From: Pelagibius sp.
GTDB lineage: Bacteria; Pseudomonadota; Alphaproteobacteria; Kiloniellales; Kiloniellaceae
NCBI GenBank assembly: GCA_028280305.1
Contig: JANQMC010000008.1
Span: 1 to 45,097, forward strand
Direction of reading: 5' to 3'
DNA length: 45,097 nt
Shown here: piece after piece, positions 25,316 to 32,974 of the stretch
Position numbering within the stretch: the first letter of the stretch is position 1
Layout: the number at the start of each line of letters is the position of its first letter
The notes under the pieces: model-generated
What the model was told of the DNA's origin: nothing
The model's database searches: none
The model's input: only the letters and a program-made list of their open reading frames with translations
Made by a program: the position numbers and the translations under genes

Positions 25316-26708
25316 AGGCTGTTGCCAGAGGCCTTTCGAACCGTCCCTCGGTGATCTCGGCCAGTTCACCGAGGCAGTAGAATCCCTGGCAACGACCCAT
25401 CGTCGCCCGGGTCCGGCGCTTCAGGCCGGGCAGGCTGCCAGCGGCAAGCGGGCCGTTCAGCGCCTCTTCGATTTCGCGGCGGGTCACCAGTTCGCAATGG
25501 CAGACCACCCCGGCATTGCCCGGTTCGGTCCAGCCGCGGTTCTGGTACTCCGCGATCGGGCTGACCTTGGGCCAGTGCGGCGTTTCCGGAGGCTGATGCC
25601 GGCCCCCGAACTGCCCATAGAGATCGAAGACATGATGGGCGATGCCCAACGCCGCAGAGAGACCGGTCGAGCGAATGCCGCCGACGGAGATGTAGCGCTG
25701 CGCCGGGTGGTCTTTGATCTGATAATCCTTGTCGGCGGTGGCGGGGCGCAGGCCGGCATAGGTCGCCGTCACCTCGAAGTCGGCCAGGCCGGGCAGGATT
25801 TCAATGCCGCGCCGCTGCAAGGCGGCAAGGGTCTCGTGATCGACGGCGGCGGCGTCACGGCTCTCTTGCTCCTCGGCCGTCGGACCGACGAGCACGTTGC
25901 CGTAACTTGTCTTGCAGACCACGATGCCCTTGGTGGTCGCCGTCGGCACCGGCAGCAGGATCGAGGACAGCAGGACGGAGGCCGCCTTGTCGAAGACCAC
26001 GAACTGGCCTTTGCGTGGGCGAATGGCGTAGCTGCTTGCCTTCAGAAGCCGCTGGTCGACATGGTCGCCGTAAAGCCCCGCGGCATTGATCACCGTGCTT
26101 GCCCTGACCGCGCCGCGCGACGTCTCCAGGCGCCAGGCCGAACCGTCAAAGCCGCCATCCAACACTTCTGCGCGGCGCAGCAGCCGGGCGCCGTTCTCAA
26201 GCGCCTGCAGCAGATAACTGTGCGGTGCGGTCCAGGGATCGATGATGTATTCCCGCGGCACTGAAAACCCGCCTCTCAGCCGATCGGAAAGGCCGGGTTC
26301 CCACGCCCGTATCTCCGTGACGCCGAGCCGCTCGACATCGTCGACACCGTTGGCTCTCGCCTGTTCCATTAAGGCTTCGAGCCGCGCTTCTTCTTCCTCA
26401 GTCCAGGCCAGTACCAGCGCGCCGGTCTTGAGAACCGAGAGCCCGAGCCGGTCCTTGATGTCGAGGTATTCCCGGTAGCCCGCTGCGATGCAACGCTGTT
26501 CGAGAGAACCGACCGGCGCATCGAAACCGGTGTGAAGGATGCCGCTGTTACCCTTGCTGGCACCGTCGAGAATATCGACGGCCTTCTCGATCACAATGAC
26601 CCGCGCGCCCTCAAGCGTGAAGCGCCGCGCAATGGCGCAGCCGACGACGCCGGCGCCGATCACCGCGACATCAAAATATTCTTCGCTTTCCGGTGGCGCA
26701 CTCGGCAT
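25299..26708 (-). CDS. GlpA-like FAD-dependent glycerol-3-phosphate dehydrogenase family protein with [2Fe-2S] domain
   Basis: A DAO-fold flavoprotein, 469 residues. FAD loop VAVIGAGVVGCAIARRF (about 14-30), substrate-side motifs NSGILHTGFDAPVG and VINAAGLYGD, and late ATYAGLRPATADKDYQI. The C-terminal ~80 residues form a BFD-type [2Fe-2S] domain with Cys403, Cys405, Cys440 and Cys445. This matches anaerobic G3P dehydrogenase subunit A, but is shorter than E. coli GlpA (542). I take ATG 26708 (GGAG 7 bases upstream) over 26753. It leads the operon with the FAD partner and the FGGY kinase, so it probably oxidises the kinase product. Confidence 0.87.
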   Translation of the reverse strand: MPSAPPESEEYFDVAVIGAGVVGCAIARRFTLEGARVIVIEKAVDILDGASKGNSGILHTGFDAPVGSLEQRCIAAGYREYLDIKDRLGLSVLKTGALVLAWTEEEEARLEALMEQARANGVDDVERLGVTEIRAWEPGLSDRLRGGFSVPREYIIDPWTAPHSYLLQALENGARLLRRAEVLDGGFDGSAWRLETSRGAVRASTVINAAGLYGDHVDQRLLKASSYAIRPRKGQFVVFDKAASVLLSSILLPVPTATTKGIVVCKTSYGNVLVGPTAEEQESRDAAAVDHETLAALQRRGIEILPGLADFEVTATYAGLRPATADKDYQIKDHPAQRYISVGGIRSTGLSAALGIAHHVFDLYGQFGGRHQPPETPHWPKVSPIAEYQNRGWTEPGNAGVVCHCELVTRREIEEALNGPLAAGSLPGLKRRTRATMGRCQGFYCLGELAEITEGRFERPLATAYDSNS

Positions 26709-26768
26709 GACCGGTCTCCAGACCCTCTGGGCAAGTTTTGGGGCTTGTGCCATTCCCGTGAGACGGCT

Positions 26769-26797
26769 AGCCTAAAAACAAATGACCGAACGGTCAA
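26769..26797 (-). promoter_or_regulatory. Candidate promoter with TGACCG-AA-CGGTCA operator for the GlpA-like operon
   Basis: On the minus strand: TTGACC (26797-26792), 17 bases, TAGGCT (26774-26769). A 6-bp inverted repeat TGACCG-AA-CGGTCA (26783-26796) overlaps the -35 box, a position suited to repression. The protein binding it is not known. Confidence 0.5.
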
Positions 26798-26822
26798 GTT
26801 TCGATTGTCTATGTCTTGTATT

Positions 26823-26864
26823 TTTCACAATATAAATCAACTAGTTAGTATATTTTATGTGAAA
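26823..26864. promoter_or_regulatory. AT-rich dyad between the GlpA-like operon and deoR
   Basis: TTTCACA (26823-26829) and TGTGAAA (26858-26864) face each other around a CTA-GT-TAG core (26841-26848). The stretch is very AT-rich in a GC-rich genome and contains TATATT and TATTTT. It is a likely operator/promoter zone for deoR and the TRAP genes, possibly bound by the DeoR protein; inference. Confidence 0.45.
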
Positions 26865-26965
26865 TCAGTCAATGCACTTATAGTCGGAAATGGCAAGCTG
26901 AGTGCTTTGAGCGGCGCAACCGCCAAGCTGCGGCGCGGGGGTTCGGGAGTGACGGGGGTTCGGAA

Positions 26966-27721
26966 ATGCGGCCGAGAATACGGCAAGCGCGGATAGCCGA
27001 GCTGGTGCAAAAGCAGCGGCAGGTCACGGTCGACGACCTGGCCGTCCGCTTCGATACCTCGCACGAAACCATTCGCCGCGATCTGAGCGCCCTTGCCGAG
27101 GCCGGCACGGTCCAAAAGTTCCATGGCGGCGCCCGCCTGCCGCGCGACGGCGCCGAGGGGCCATTCCGCGAGCGGATGGCACAGAACGCAGCCGCCAAAC
27201 GCGCGATTGCCGCGAAGGCGGCGGCGCTGTTTTCGCCCGGCCAGACACTCTTCATCGATACCGGGTCCACAACTCTGATGTGCGCGCAGGAACTCGCCAA
27301 GGTAAGCGGGCTGACGGTGGTCACCAACGCCTCGCGGATCGCCGAGACCATGGCGTCGGCGGACAACCGGTCCAGTGTTTTTCTGCTTGGCGGCCGCTTC
27401 GACGGCGACAACCGCGAAACCGTGGGGCCGACAACCATCGAACAGATCGCCAGCTTCCGCGCCGATTATGCCGTCATTACCGTCGGCGCCCTCGACAGCC
27501 GGGAAGGCGCGATGGACTTCAATTTTGACGAAGCCCAGATCGCCCGCGCCATGATCGACAACGCCGGAGAAGCGGTCGTTCTCGCCGATTCGACGAAGTT
27601 CGGGCGCAAAGGCAGCTTCAGGGTGTGCCCGTTGGAGCGCATACAAACCCTGGTTACGGACAAACCGCCGGGGCCGGAAATGCAGAAAGTATTGGCGGCG
27701 GCAAAGACAACAGTGCGATGA
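26966..27721 (+). CDS. DeoR/GlpR family transcriptional regulator
   Basis: A sugar-phosphate-responsive regulator, 251 residues. The N-terminal DeoR helix-turn-helix lies near 5-57 (QARIAELVQKQRQVTVDDLA, TSHETIRRDLSALAEAG, FHGGARLP); the C-terminal sensor has FIDTGSTTLMCAQEL, VTNASRIAETM, GGRFDGDNRETVGP and LADSTKFGRKGSF. It is divergent from the kinase/dehydrogenase operon and upstream of the TRAP genes, so it probably controls both in response to a phosphorylated intermediate made by the FGGY kinase. Confidence 0.93.
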   Translation: MRPRIRQARIAELVQKQRQVTVDDLAVRFDTSHETIRRDLSALAEAGTVQKFHGGARLPRDGAEGPFRERMAQNAAAKRAIAAKAAALFSPGQTLFIDTGSTTLMCAQELAKVSGLTVVTNASRIAETMASADNRSSVFLLGGRFDGDNRETVGPTTIEQIASFRADYAVITVGALDSREGAMDFNFDEAQIARAMIDNAGEAVVLADSTKFGRKGSFRVCPLERIQTLVTDKPPGPEMQKVLAAAKTTVR

Positions 27722-27815
27722 TATTGCGGACGTCAAAAAGGCGCAGACCTGGGAGAAGAAGAAGAAACCGCGGGTTGGCGCAAATCCAGATCGGGGCTGC
27801 AGGGGGTTTCGGGCA

Positions 27816-28328
27816 TTGCCGAGAGCAATAAAGCTATATGTGAAGTATATCGATTCCATCTCGGAGAAGATCGGCATCGTGACGATGTATCTCATCGTCG
27901 CCATGATCGGCGTTCTCCTGGTGAATGCCATCACCAGAAACATTCTCGACATACCGATCCACTGGGCCATCGAGATGGCCCAGTTCATTCTGGCGGCCTA
28001 TTACATCTGCGGCGGCGCCTACTCCCTGCAGCTCGGCGATCACGTCCGAATGGACTTGCTCTACGACCGCTTCTCAGAGAGAGGCAAGGCGCGGATGGAC
28101 GCCTTCACCAGCTTCTTCCTGGTGTTCTATCTGATCTGCCTTTTGGTCGGATCGATCTCCAGCACCGCCTATGCGATCAAATACGACCAGCGCAATTTCT
28201 CCATGTGGAACCCCTCCATGATCCCGATCAAGGTCATCATGGTGGCCGGCATCATTTTGATGCTGCTGCAGGCCGTCTCCATGTTCTTTAAGGACTTCGC
28301 CAAGGCGAAGGGGGAGTCGGTGCAATGA
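27816..28328 (+). CDS. dctQ: TRAP transporter small permease DctQ (second system)
   Basis: Small membrane subunit, 170 residues, four hydrophobic segments (about 18-40, 52-72, 95-118, 138-160) with VNAITRNILDIPIHWAIEMA and LQLGDHVRMDLLYDRFSERG. The start is uncertain: TTG 27816 has AGGGGG 9 bases upstream, while GTG 27840 gives a family-like MKYIDSISEKIG start but no ribosome site. The stop overlaps the dctM ATG (ATGA). It belongs with the downstream dctM and dctP. Confidence 0.88.
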   Translation: MPRAIKLYVKYIDSISEKIGIVTMYLIVAMIGVLLVNAITRNILDIPIHWAIEMAQFILAAYYICGGAYSLQLGDHVRMDLLYDRFSERGKARMDAFTSFFLVFYLICLLVGSISSTAYAIKYDQRNFSMWNPSMIPIKVIMVAGIILMLLQAVSMFFKDFAKAKGESVQ

Positions 28329-29647
28329 GCCACGAACTCATCGCCATTACGATGTTCGCGACGATGCTCGTAATGCTCCTGATGGGGCAACGGGTCTTCG
28401 CCGCCATCGGCTTTGTCGCCGCATCGGCGGCGCTGCTGCTCTACGGCGAGGGCGCCATCGAAATGCCCTTCAACGCCGCCTTCAAACTCTTCAACTGGTT
28501 TCCGCTGCTGACCCTGCCCCTGTTCATCTACATGGGCTACATCCTCTCCGAAACGCGCATCGCCGAAGACCTCTACAAGATGTTCCACGTCTGGTTCGGG
28601 AACATAAAGGGCGGCCTTGCCATCGGCACCATCGGCCTGATGGTGGTCATCTCGGCGATGAACGGCCTCAGCGTCGCAGGCATGGCGATCGGCGCCAGTA
28701 TCGCGCTGCCGGAGATGCTGCGCCGCGGCTACGACAAGGTGATGATCACCGGTGTAGTGCAAGCGGGCTCGTCGCTCGGAATCCTGGTGCCACCCTCTGT
28801 AGTGCTGGTGCTCTACGGCATGATCGCCCGGCAACCGGTCGGCCAGCTCTGGCTGGCCGGAGCCATACCCGGCCTGATGATGGCGGCCCTCTTCATCATC
28901 TACATCGCGATACGCTGCCGCGCCCAACCGCACCTCGGCCCGACGCTCTCCAGGGAAGAACTGGACATTCCCATGGCCGAGAAGTTGCGGCTGCTGCGCG
29001 CCGGGATCATCCCTTTCCTGATTTTCTTCTTCATGACCGGCCTTTTCGTCATGGGCATTACCAGCCTTGTCGAAAGCTCGGCCGTCGGCGCCACCAGCGC
29101 CACCCTGGCCGCCATTGCAAAGCGCCGCCTCACCTTTCAGATCTTTCACCAGACGGTAAGGAAGACGCTGGGCATTTCCTGCATGTTCCTCTGGATCATA
29201 TTAGCGGCCCTGGCTTTCGGCGCCATCTTCGACGGTATCGGCGCGGCGCGCGCCATCGAGTCCCTCTTCATCACGCGCTGGAACCTGTCGCCCTGGGAAG
29301 TGCTGATCATGATGCAGCTTTCCTATCTGCTGATGGGCATGTTCCTGGACGACACCGCCATGCTGGTGATCGTCGCACCGCTCTACGTGCCGCTGGTGAA
29401 GATTCTCGGCTTTGATTTGATTTGGTACGGCGTGCTCTACACGATCACCTGTCAGATCGCCTATATGACGCCCCCCTTCGGCTACAACCTATTCCTGATG
29501 CGGGCGATGGCGCCCAAGGAGATAACGCTGATCGATATCTACCGATCCATTATCCCCTTCGTCCTGGTGATGACGCTGGCGCTGGCATTGGTGATGGCTT
29601 TTCCCCAGATCGCGCTCTGGCTTCCCGATTACGTTTACGGGAAGTGA
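28325..29647 (+). CDS. dctM: TRAP transporter large permease DctM (second system)
   Basis: Twelve-helix permease, 440 residues. Motifs: FPLLTLPLFIYMGYILSETR, SAMNGLSVAGMAIGASIALP, SSLGILVPPSVVLVLYGMIA, FLDDTAMLVIVAPLYVPLVK and YMTPPFGYNLFLM. The ATG overlaps the dctQ stop, with GGGGGAG as ribosome site. The hydrophilic loop between helices is longer than in the first DctM of this window. It transports the ligand delivered by the Tat-exported binding protein encoded next. Confidence 0.93.
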   Translation: MSHELIAITMFATMLVMLLMGQRVFAAIGFVAASAALLLYGEGAIEMPFNAAFKLFNWFPLLTLPLFIYMGYILSETRIAEDLYKMFHVWFGNIKGGLAIGTIGLMVVISAMNGLSVAGMAIGASIALPEMLRRGYDKVMITGVVQAGSSLGILVPPSVVLVLYGMIARQPVGQLWLAGAIPGLMMAALFIIYIAIRCRAQPHLGPTLSREELDIPMAEKLRLLRAGIIPFLIFFFMTGLFVMGITSLVESSAVGATSATLAAIAKRRLTFQIFHQTVRKTLGISCMFLWIILAALAFGAIFDGIGAARAIESLFITRWNLSPWEVLIMMQLSYLLMGMFLDDTAMLVIVAPLYVPLVKILGFDLIWYGVLYTITCQIAYMTPPFGYNLFLMRAMAPKEITLIDIYRSIIPFVLVMTLALALVMAFPQIALWLPDYVYGK

Positions 29648-29719
29648 CAACAGGCAATGACTGACCTTAATGAGAAGGTCAAACGATAGCAGAGAGAAAC
29701 TGACGAACAGGAGCAAGGA

Positions 29720-30817
29720 ATGACAAAAAAAATCGATAACAAGACTGCGAAGGCGGCGGGCAAGACGAACCGGCGCGACTTTCTGAAAAAGGCGAGCATC
29801 GGCGGCGCCACGGCGGCAGCGGCATCGACCCTGGGGGCGCCGGCGGTGCTGTCGCAGAGCGGGCCCATCAAGTGGCGTCTGCAGACCTACTCCGGCGCGC
29901 CGCTGGGCGCCCATGTCATCAAGCCGCAGATCGAGGCCTTCAATAAGGCGGCCAACGGTGAGATGGAGATCGAGCTTTACTACGCCGACCAGTTGGTGCC
30001 GACCAGCGAGCTGTTCCGCTCCCTGCAGAACGGCACCATCGACGCGGTGCAGAGTGATGATGCGACCATGGCCTCCCCCGTCGACATCAGCGTCTTCGGC
30101 GGCTACTTCCCCTTCTCCACCCGCTACAGCCTCGACCTGCCGGTGCTCTTCGACCGTTACGGCCTGAACGAGATCTGGGCAGAAGCCTACGGCGAAGTCG
30201 ACGGGGTCGAGTGGATCTCCGCCGGCGCCTGGGACCCGCTTCACATCTTCACCAAGGATCCGATCCGCTCCCTCGCCGACATGAAGGGCAAGCGCGTCTT
30301 CGGTGTTCCCACTGCCGGCCGCTTCCTGTCGCGCTACGGCCTGATCCCGGTGACCGTGCCCTGGGACGATGTGGAAGTTGCCCTGCAGACCGGTGAGCTG
30401 GACGGCGTTGCCTGGTGCGGCTTCACCGAAGCCTACGAAGTTGGCTGGGCAGACGTCTGCAACTATGCCCTTTTGAACAACGTCACCGGCGCCTGGTGCG
30501 GCTCCTACTTCGCCAACACCGACAGCTGGGCGAAGGTTCCCGATCACCTGAAGGAGCTGTTCAAGATCACCATCGATCAGTCGCACTACTACCGGCAGGT
30601 CTGGTATTGGGGCGGTGAAGCGCAGCTGCGCGCCGAAGGTGACAAGATGGAGCTGACCACGATCCCGACCGAGGAGTGGGATCAGGTCGTAGCAGACGCC
30701 AAGGGCTTCTGGACGGAGATCGCCGAGAGCAGCCCCCGGGCCGCCCGCGTGGTGAAGATCTTCGAGGAATACACGGCCGTGATGGAAAAGGTCGGCGTTC
30801 CCTACCGCTACTCCTGA
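29720..30817 (+). CDS. dctP: TRAP transporter substrate-binding protein with Tat signal (second system)
   Basis: Periplasmic DctP-type receptor, 365 residues. The N terminus carries a twin-arginine signal (TNRRDFLKKAS, Arg18-Arg19) followed by an Ala-rich segment, so it is exported folded. The fold shows LVPTSELFRSLQNGTIDAVQ, MKGKRVFGVPTAGRFLSRYG, and VALQTGELDGVAWCGFTEAY. Such Tat-type TRAP receptors occur with organic acids and related ligands; this genetic setting (kinase plus GlpA-like enzyme) instead suggests a polyol or sugar-alcohol-like ligand. AAGGA precedes the ATG. A strong terminator follows. Confidence 0.92.
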   Translation: MTKKIDNKTAKAAGKTNRRDFLKKASIGGATAAAASTLGAPAVLSQSGPIKWRLQTYSGAPLGAHVIKPQIEAFNKAANGEMEIELYYADQLVPTSELFRSLQNGTIDAVQSDDATMASPVDISVFGGYFPFSTRYSLDLPVLFDRYGLNEIWAEAYGEVDGVEWISAGAWDPLHIFTKDPIRSLADMKGKRVFGVPTAGRFLSRYGLIPVTVPWDDVEVALQTGELDGVAWCGFTEAYEVGWADVCNYALLNNVTGAWCGSYFANTDSWAKVPDHLKELFKITIDQSHYYRQVWYWGGEAQLRAEGDKMELTTIPTEEWDQVVADAKGFWTEIAESSPRAARVVKIFEEYTAVMEKVGVPYRYS

Positions 30818-30839
30818 TTTCTGCGGGAAAGCGTTTGTC

Positions 30840-30870
30840 GGGGCGGTCCCTTCGGGGCCGCCCCTTCTTT
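30840..30870 (+). terminator. Rho-independent terminator after the second TRAP system
   Basis: GGGGCGGTCCC, loop TTC, GGGGCCGCCCC, then TTCTTT. The 11-bp stem has one G-U pair. It lies 23 bases after the dctP stop codon and ends the module before the sulfur locus. Confidence 0.85.
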
Positions 30871-31020
30871 ATTGACCTCCTGTTTATGGCGCTGGGATTT
30901 ATATCAGGGGCGGTCTTCTCACTGCCAATCACAGCCAGCGGACGCCCTTTACCCTGACGGGTTATCGTGTGACCTTACCGCAGTCGTCATCGGGCAGACT
31001 CCAGGAGCCCCTCCCCCGCC

Positions 31021-31683
31021 ATGCCGCTTGATTGGATCCCGCGCTTTCCGGAACTGGCCAAGCTGACCCCTGCCGAGCAGCAACGGGTCGCGGACTCTGC
31101 ACAGGTCGTCGAATTGCCGGCCCAGACAACAGTCTTCGCGCCGGGGCTGCCGCCTGAGAACTTCCTGCTGCTGCTCGACGGCACCGTCAGGGTCCAGCAG
31201 GTGTCCTCAGGCGGCCGGGAGATCGTTCTCTATCGGGTTACCGGCGGCGAGAGCTGCATCATGACCACCGCCTGCCTGCTCTCTCAGGACACTTACAATG
31301 CGGAAGGCATTACGGAGACCCCGGTACAGGCGGTCGCTGTCCCGAAGGCTACTTTCGACGAGATGATGGCGCGCTCGGCGGAGTTCCGCCGCTTCGTCTT
31401 CGCCGACTACTCCAGCCGCATCACCGATCTGCTGCATGTGGTCGAGGAAGTGGCCTTTGAGCGCATCGACAAACGCCTGGCACAGAAACTGACGGAGCTG
31501 GCAGATCCAGAAGGCCGACTCTCCCTCACCCATCAGGAGCTTGCCGTGGAATTGGGCAGCGCACGGGAAGTGATCAGCCGCCACCTGAAGGAGTTTCAGC
31601 GCCGGGGCTGGCTGGAGATGACCCGCGGCCAGATAAAACTCAACGACCCCACGGCTCTGACACGGCTCACTGCCGGTGAGTGA
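31021..31683 (+). CDS. Crp/Fnr family transcriptional regulator
   Basis: A 220-residue regulator with an N-terminal cyclic-nucleotide-binding-like beta barrel (about 25-115) and a C-terminal winged helix (LTHQELAVELGSAREVISRH, about 168-187). It lacks the Fnr N-terminal iron-sulfur cysteines, but has Cys79 and Cys85 in GGESCIMTTACLLS, in the barrel, where a redox or persulfide sensor could sit. It precedes the sulfide-oxidation genes on the same strand, and a GTGAC-TTG-GTCAC palindrome lies between. Control of the sulfur genes is therefore likely; the sensed signal is inference. Confidence 0.9.
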   Translation: MPLDWIPRFPELAKLTPAEQQRVADSAQVVELPAQTTVFAPGLPPENFLLLLDGTVRVQQVSSGGREIVLYRVTGGESCIMTTACLLSQDTYNAEGITETPVQAVAVPKATFDEMMARSAEFRRFVFADYSSRITDLLHVVEEVAFERIDKRLAQKLTELADPEGRLSLTHQELAVELGSAREVISRHLKEFQRRGWLEMTRGQIKLNDPTALTRLTAGE

Positions 31684-31723
31684 TCGCCTGCCAGTCCAGG
31701 GCCAATGAGCGCCCCGCCCCTTG

Positions 31724-31736
31724 GTGACTTGGTCAC
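31724..31736. promoter_or_regulatory. Crp/Fnr-type palindrome upstream of the sulfide genes
   Basis: GTGAC-TTG-GTCAC, a perfect 5-bp inverted repeat resembling Crp/Fnr half-sites, 74 bases before the DUF2892 start. A weak TAGTCT (about 31760) downstream would place the site near -40 for class II activation. This fits binding by the Crp/Fnr protein encoded just upstream. Confidence 0.6.
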
Positions 31737-31809
31737 ATAAAAGGCTTTGATGCTTCGCTAGTCTCCGGCGCAAGGCAACCGAATCCCCGCCTTTCAAAGG
31801 AGACAATCG

Positions 31810-32010
31810 ATGAACCGCAATGTTGGCGCCCTGGACCGCGGCCTGCGTGTCGTACTGGGCATCGTCTTGATCGCCCTCGTTTTTGTCGGCCCGCAAACCC
31901 CCTGGGGCTGGATCGGCGTCATCCCCCTCGGTACCGCTCTCGTCGGCTTCTGCCCGGCCTACCGCCTGCTGGGGATCTGCACCAGCGCCAAGCAGAAAGA
32001 GCAGAGCTAA
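31810..32010 (+). CDS. DUF2892 small membrane protein (YgaP C-terminal-like)
   Basis: A 66-residue inner-membrane protein with two hydrophobic helices (about 13-28 and 32-55) and the family pattern MNRNVGALDRGLRVVLGIVL ... GTALVGFCPAYRLLGICT, including two Cys (48 and 57). DUF2892 is the membrane part of the rhodanese YgaP and is often encoded with sulfide oxidation genes. AAGGAGA gives a strong ribosome site. It is the first gene after the Crp/Fnr-like palindrome. A role in sulfur or thiocyanate movement across the membrane is possible but unproven. Confidence 0.88.
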   Translation: MNRNVGALDRGLRVVLGIVLIALVFVGPQTPWGWIGVIPLGTALVGFCPAYRLLGICTSAKQKEQS

Positions 32011-32058
32011 GCCGGAGAACCGGCAGTCAAAGATAAATACCCTAGGGAAGTGAATGCT

Positions 32059-32922
32059 ATGACCCCCAAGATCAAAAGCTTCTTCGATGAAGCAACCTTC
32101 ACGGCTACCCATGTGGTGTGGGACCCGGAAACCGCCAAAGCCGCCATTGTCGATTCGGTGATGGACTACGACCCCAAGTCGGGCCGCACCGGCACCGCTT
32201 CGGCCGATGCGGTCATCGCCTTCGTCAAGGCCGAGAAGCTGACCGTCGAGTGGATCCTGGAAACCCATGTCCACGCGGATCACCTGACAGCCGCCCCTTA
32301 CCTGAAGCAAGAGGTCGGCGGCACGGTGGCGATCGGTGCCGCGATCGACAAGGTGCAGGGTGTTTTCAAGAAGGTCTTCCACGCCGAAGAAAGTTTCGCG
32401 ACGGACGGACGTCAATTCGACCGGCTGTTCAAGGATGGCGAGACCTTCGCCATCGGCGGGATGGAGGCGAAGGTCATACACACGCCCGGCCACACGCCGG
32501 CCTGCGCGACCTACATCGTCGGCGATGCGGCCTTTGTCGGCGACACGCTGTTCATGCCGGACTTCGGCACCGCACGCTGCGACTTCCCGGGTGGCGATGC
32601 CCGTCAGCTCTACCAATCGATCCACAAGATCCTGGCGCTGCCGCCTGAGACACGGCTTTTCCTCTGTCACGACTATAAGGCGCCGGGCCGCGACGCCTAT
32701 GCCTGGGAAACCACCGTGGCGGAGGAAAAAGCCAACAACATTCATGTCCACGACGGCATCAGCGAAGACGAGTTCGTCGCCATGCGCAGCGCCCGCGACA
32801 AAAAACTCGAAATGCCGGTTCTCATCCTGCCCTCGGTCCAGGTCAACATGCGCGCCGGTGACATGCCGCCGCCAGAGGACAACGGGGTCAGCTACCTGAA
32901 GATTCCCGTAGACGCGCTGTAA
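32059..32922 (+). CDS. MBL-fold hydrolase, persulfide dioxygenase-like
   Basis: A 287-residue metallo-beta-lactamase-fold protein of the ETHE1/Blh group; probably oxidises glutathione persulfide to sulfite. Metal ligands are visible: THVHADH (His70, His72, Asp74, His75), HTPGH (His145), GDTLF (Asp162) and CHDYK (His204). ATG 32059 has AGGGAAG 8 bases upstream; a GTG at 32050 would coincide with that ribosome site. It lies directly before the DUF442-SQR gene, as expected for a sulfide-persulfide-sulfite route. A pure hydrolase function cannot be excluded. Confidence 0.88.
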   Translation: MTPKIKSFFDEATFTATHVVWDPETAKAAIVDSVMDYDPKSGRTGTASADAVIAFVKAEKLTVEWILETHVHADHLTAAPYLKQEVGGTVAIGAAIDKVQGVFKKVFHAEESFATDGRQFDRLFKDGETFAIGGMEAKVIHTPGHTPACATYIVGDAAFVGDTLFMPDFGTARCDFPGGDARQLYQSIHKILALPPETRLFLCHDYKAPGRDAYAWETTVAEEKANNIHVHDGISEDEFVAMRSARDKKLEMPVLILPSVQVNMRAGDMPPPEDNGVSYLKIPVDAL

Positions 32923-32942
32923 GGCGCGCCCAGAAAAAACAA

Positions 32943-32961
32943 CTCCCTCAAAAAAAGGGAG
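32943..32961 (+). other. Hairpin next to the SQR ribosome-binding site
   Basis: CTCCCT, 7-base A-rich loop, AGGGAG; it ends three bases before AGGAGG (32964-32969), the ribosome site of the SQR gene. The CTCCCT arm could alternatively pair with the ribosome site. It may be a weak attenuator or an RNA-processing site; function unproven. Confidence 0.4.
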
Positions 32962-32974
32962 GCAGGAGGAAATC

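Noticed and set aside
30886..30957. Tiny hydrophobic frame MALGFISGAVFSLPITAS... after the TRAP terminator
   Set aside because: It has no ribosome-binding site before the ATG and overlaps only intergenic DNA; not supportable as a gene.
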